Assembly: GCA_049284695.1 (NCBI GenBank)
Contig: JBAPYK010000009.1
Span: 1 to 5,242 of the forward strand
Origin: Rhodoplanes sp049284695
GTDB taxonomy: Bacteria; Pseudomonadota; Alphaproteobacteria; Rhizobiales; Xanthobacteraceae
Direction: 5' to 3'
DNA: 5,242 nt
Part shown: piece by piece, positions 1 through 5,242 of the stretch
Layout: every line of letters starts with the position of its first letter
Position numbering within the stretch: the stretch's first letter is position 1
Made by a program: the position numbers and the translations under genes
The notes under the pieces: model-generated
Seen by the model: the letters and a program-made list of their open reading frames with translations, nothing else
Database searches by the model: none
What the model was told of the DNA's origin: nothing

Positions 1-3123
<3,123 letters not shown>

Positions 3124-3131
<8 letters not shown>

Positions 3132-3495
3132 CAATCCATTGCAAGGCCTTCGCATTCTGGTCGTCGAGGACAATGCGCTGTTGGCCATGACCGTCGACAG
3201 CATTCTGCGCAGTGCCGGCGCCGAAGTGGCGGGGCCGGTGGGCACATTGAGCGAGGCGGAGCGGCTCGCGTCGGGCGAGACGCTGTCCGGCGCCATATTG
3301 GACGTCAAGCTGCACACCGAGGAGGTTTGGCCGGTCGCGCGCATCCTTGTCGATCGCGGCGTGCCATTCGTTTTCTGCTCGGGCCATTTCGACCCTGGTA
3401 GCCTTCCCGACGAATGGTCGGACTATCCCATTCTCACCAAGCCCACCCGCGCTCGCCAGATCGTCGAGGGGGTGGCGCGGGTGGTCTGCAAATAA
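3124..3495 (+). CDS. Single-domain response regulator (receiver only)
   Basis: A 123-residue stand-alone receiver domain with no DNA-binding or enzymatic output. The acidic pocket is Glu15-Asp16 in ILVVEDN, the likely phospho-acceptor is Asp60 in AILDVKL, the switch Ser/Thr position is Ser86 in FVFCSGH, and the conserved Lys is Lys106 in LTKPT. All catalytic positions of a working receiver are present. The PFVFCSGH stretch resembles the FATGUY-type receivers common in alphaproteobacteria, but the usual TGY is SGH and KPF is KPT, so it is a divergent member. Its ATG overlaps the kinase stop by 8 bases and has a Shine-Dalgarno-like GAAGGAA before it. The upstream HWE kinase is the obvious phosphodonor (inferred). 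It probably works as a phosphate sink, shuttle or protein-interaction switch. Confidence 0.93.
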
Positions 3496-3497
3496 CG

Positions 3498-4907
3498 TCA
3501 GCCGGCGCGCTCGCGCTCGATCCAGTGCCGTTCAAGGTTGGCGATCAACGCCGGACTGAAATGACAGAACGCCTGCTCGCGCGCATAGACGGCGGCATAG
3601 GCGCGGAACAGGTCGAACGGCTCCTGTCCGACCCGGAGCGCCCGCCGGTTGGCGGCGGCGCTGACGACGCCGGAGCTTGATAGTCCGTCCACGACACGGC
3701 CGATCGCCGCGTCCATCGTCCCCACATCGACAATCTCGTCGCAAATCAGGCGGCCGTCGGGCTGGTCGCAATCGATCCGACGTTCGTATTGGATCGCCTG
3801 CCGGGCGATGCGATCGCCGACAAAGCGCGGCAGCCGCAGATTGGCGAAGCCCGGAATGATGCCTTCCTTGCGCGCCGGCAAAGTCAGGTACGCGGGGCGT
3901 TCGGCGATGATGTAATCCGACACCAACAGCAACTGGCAGTGGCCGCCGATGGCGAAGCCCTCCAATGCGGCGATCCATGGCTTTTCCAACGTCTCGCCGC
4001 TCACATCGTCCGGCAAAGTCTCGGGGTTGGCGAGACCACGATAGATTTTATGAACGTAGCCGAGGTCGCGCTCGATATACCAAAGGTAGGGAATCCGCCC
4101 TTGATGGAGGTGGGAGAGATTGATGCCGGCGCCGAACAGGCGGCGATTTGGGTAGCGCGGATGCGCAACCGGTGCGCCGCGCAGCACCGCCACGCTGGTG
4201 GATTGATCGAGGAGCGCGAGGTCGACGCACGTCGCCATGGCGGACAGGGTCGTATCGTCCTCCGCGTTGAGATGCTGCGGATTGCGCATGGTGACGACGC
4301 TTGCCCGGCCTTGCCGTTCGACCGACGCGCCGCCGAGGTCGACGAGGCCGTCACAGGCGAGCCGAGGGGCGAGTTCGACGGCGGCGCGAAGCGGCAGCAG
4401 CATGGCGTGGCAGAGATGGCGTCCAGGCCGCTCTGATGCGAGCACGGCGGAGAGAAACAGGCCCTGGTCGATCTCCACCCCGCTCTTGTCGCGCAAAGGC
4501 AACCGGCTATCCGCCGCGACTTCTTCCGCGGTGGGCGTGAGGCCGGGCAGCGCGCGCGCAGCGGCGGCAACCAGCTCGTCGATCCGCAGGAAATGCGATC
4601 GGCGATCGGTCAAGCGGTCATAGAGGGCCTCGACATGGGCGGCCAAGAAGCGCATCCGCGCTTGCCGCGCATGCTGGTCGATCAGCTCGGCCGCCGCGCG
4701 TTCGGCCGCGCTGCGCCGCGGCTTGTCGGGAAGCCGCGCAATCAGCCCGGCTGACTGGCGCCAGAACTCCGAGAAGACGCGGCAGTCCTCGTCGATTTCC
4801 CGAGCGCCGCGCGGCTGCGCAGCGATCCAGGCCGCAGAGGCGTCGGAATCAACGCCCGCCGCGCGCAACAGCTCTACCGAGACATCGGCGTTGAACGGCT
4901 TGCTCAT
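3498..4907 (-). CDS. dpgC: DpgC-like crotonase-superfamily protein, putative cofactor-independent acyl-CoA dioxygenase
   Basis: 469 residues, clearly longer than ordinary enoyl-CoA hydratases (about 260). It has an N-terminal helical extension of about 200 residues followed by a crotonase core, the architecture of DpgC. DpgC converts 3,5-dihydroxyphenylacetyl-CoA and O2 to 3,5-dihydroxyphenylglyoxylate without metal or cofactor. Diagnostic stretches are HPRYPNRRLFGAGINL (249-264), the first oxyanion-hole loop; EKPWIAALEGFAIGGHCQ (308-325), the second; and LPARKEGIIPG (343-353). The hydratase glutamate after GGxC is Gln325, and the second hydratase glutamate is replaced near Ala345, so hydration is unlikely. 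Glu216, Ile262, Arg280 and Gln325 fall where I recall DpgC active-site residues, to be confirmed by alignment. The ATG at 4907 is the first possible start after the msrB stop, and no clear Shine-Dalgarno precedes it. No DpgA, B or D partner is in the window, so the substrate is unknown. Confidence 0.88.
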   Translation of the reverse strand: MSKPFNADVSVELLRAAGVDSDASAAWIAAQPRGAREIDEDCRVFSEFWRQSAGLIARLPDKPRRSAAERAAAELIDQHARQARMRFLAAHVEALYDRLTDRRSHFLRIDELVAAAARALPGLTPTAEEVAADSRLPLRDKSGVEIDQGLFLSAVLASERPGRHLCHAMLLPLRAAVELAPRLACDGLVDLGGASVERQGRASVVTMRNPQHLNAEDDTTLSAMATCVDLALLDQSTSVAVLRGAPVAHPRYPNRRLFGAGINLSHLHQGRIPYLWYIERDLGYVHKIYRGLANPETLPDDVSGETLEKPWIAALEGFAIGGHCQLLLVSDYIIAERPAYLTLPARKEGIIPGFANLRLPRFVGDRIARQAIQYERRIDCDQPDGRLICDEIVDVGTMDAAIGRVVDGLSSSGVVSAAANRRALRVGQEPFDLFRAYAAVYAREQAFCHFSPALIANLERHWIERERAG

Positions 4908-4940
4908 TCGAATGTTCGATCGCGTCTTACTTGACGAGAA

Positions 4941-4957
4941 AATGACCGTTGGTCATT
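4941..4957. promoter_or_regulatory. Perfect 7-3-7 inverted repeat, putative operator before the DpgC-like gene
   Basis: AATGACC and GGTCATT form perfect 7-base arms around GTT, ending 33 bases before the ATG of the DpgC-like gene and overlapping the msrB stop codon. The TGACC-N3-GGTCA core with short spacing resembles operators of dimeric helix-turn-helix repressors such as the TetR family. An alternative is a weak hairpin terminator for msrB, since on the minus strand the right arm runs into TTTTCT. However, the stem has only three G-C pairs, so an operator is preferred. No regulator gene is in the window. A shorter dyad, TCGAA-TG-TTCGA (4908-4919), abuts the ATG and may be chance. Confidence 0.4.
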
Positions 4958-5242
4958 CGGGCTCGAAATTCATCGCCACGCCGTTGATGCAATAGCGCTG
5001 GTGCGTGGGCGGCGGTCCGTCGTCGAACACGTGGCCGAGATGGCTGCCGCAGCGGCTGCAATGCACTTCGGTGCGCACCATGCCATAGCTGGAGTCGGTC
5101 GAACTCTCGACCGAGCCCTTGATCGGATCGTTGAAGCTCGGCCAGCCGGTGCCGCTCTCGAACTTCAGCTTGGATTCGAACAGCGGCTGGTCACAGCCGA
5201 CGCAGGAAAAAGTGCCGGCGCGCTTCTCGTAGAGCAAAGCGC
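4953..5242 (-). CDS. msrB: Peptide-methionine (R)-S-oxide reductase MsrB (5' end outside window)
   Basis: Reduces the R epimer of methionine sulfoxide in proteins, repairing oxidative damage, usually with thioredoxin as reductant. The frame is open to the right edge and reads ALLYEKRAGTFSC. The TTG at 5235-5237 is therefore probably internal Leu, and the N-terminus, perhaps 35 or more residues or a signal peptide, is missing. Counting that Leu as residue 1, the zinc site is Cys12-x-x-Cys15 plus Cys60-x-x-Cys63. SGTGWPSF (28-35) and HLGHVFDDGP (66-75) form the substrate pocket, and RYCIN carries catalytic Cys83. All visible cysteines are thus assigned to zinc or catalysis, and no resolving cysteine is seen in this part. 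The protein ends normally. The DpgC-like gene follows on the same strand after 45 bases. Confidence 0.95.
   Translation of the reverse strand, partial: ALLYEKRAGTFSCVGCDQPLFESKLKFESGTGWPSFNDPIKGSVESSTDSSYGMVRTEVHCSRCGSHLGHVFDDGPPPTHQRYCINGVAMNFEPE

Noticed and set aside
3500..3530. GC-rich self-complementary stretch as a bidirectional terminator
   Set aside because: It lies within the coding end of the DpgC-like gene, has no clean stem and no following T run on either strand.
3789..4436. A 215-codon plus-strand frame opposite the DpgC-like gene
   Set aside because: It has no recognisable family, and the minus strand carries strongly conserved crotonase motifs across the same bases.
4953..4955. 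In-frame TGA between msrB and the DpgC-like gene as a selenocysteine or readthrough site giving a fusion
   Set aside because: MsrB is complete at its C-terminus with its catalytic Cys present, and the 45-base in-frame gap can arise by chance. No selenocysteine element was recognised.
5235..5237. TTG as the start of msrB
   Set aside because: The frame stays open to the window edge, and family members carry further N-terminal residues before the first Cys-x-x-Cys. The codon most likely encodes an internal leucine.

Overview
The window is GC-rich, densely packed chromosomal DNA, most likely from an alphaproteobacterium, probably Hyphomicrobiales/Rhizobiales-like. That placement rests on the HWE-type histidine kinase, a FixL-like PAS domain, the small single-domain receiver downstream of the kinase and the overall codon style. 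It is an inference from gene families, not a species assignment. No RNA gene, insertion sequence, CRISPR array or origin is visible, and no stretch longer than about 50 bases lacks a gene.

Left block, plus strand, bases 1-3495. A very large CheB/CheR-type fusion kinase is cut by the left window edge, so only the last residues of its CheB methylesterase domain are present. It continues through a complete CheR-type methyltransferase domain, a degenerate PAS-like domain, a long heptad-repeat coiled coil, a second and a third PAS domain, and a C-terminal HWE histidine kinase. Its stop overlaps by 8 bases the start of a single-domain response regulator, so the two are almost certainly co-translated as a sensor/receiver pair. 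The third PAS domain aligns without gaps to the heme-binding PAS of the rhizobial oxygen sensor FixL over its heme-contact region. It keeps the equivalents of the heme-ligating His and the distal-pocket Arg, so the kinase may sense O2 or another gas.

Right block, minus strand, bases 3498-5242. A gene for a DpgC-like member of the crotonase superfamily (a cofactor-independent dioxygenase family known from glycopeptide-antibiotic biosynthesis) lies downstream of msrB, a methionine-R-sulfoxide reductase cut by the right window edge. The DpgC-like protein lacks both catalytic glutamates of ordinary enoyl-CoA hydratases. Only 45 bases separate msrB from it, and that gap contains most of a perfect 7+3+7 inverted repeat that looks like a repressor operator.

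The two blocks converge tail to tail with only 2 bases between stop codons and no room for a separate terminator. A working reading is a redox/oxygen theme (possible heme-PAS sensor, O2-using enzyme, oxidative-damage repair), but a functional link across the convergent junction is speculation.
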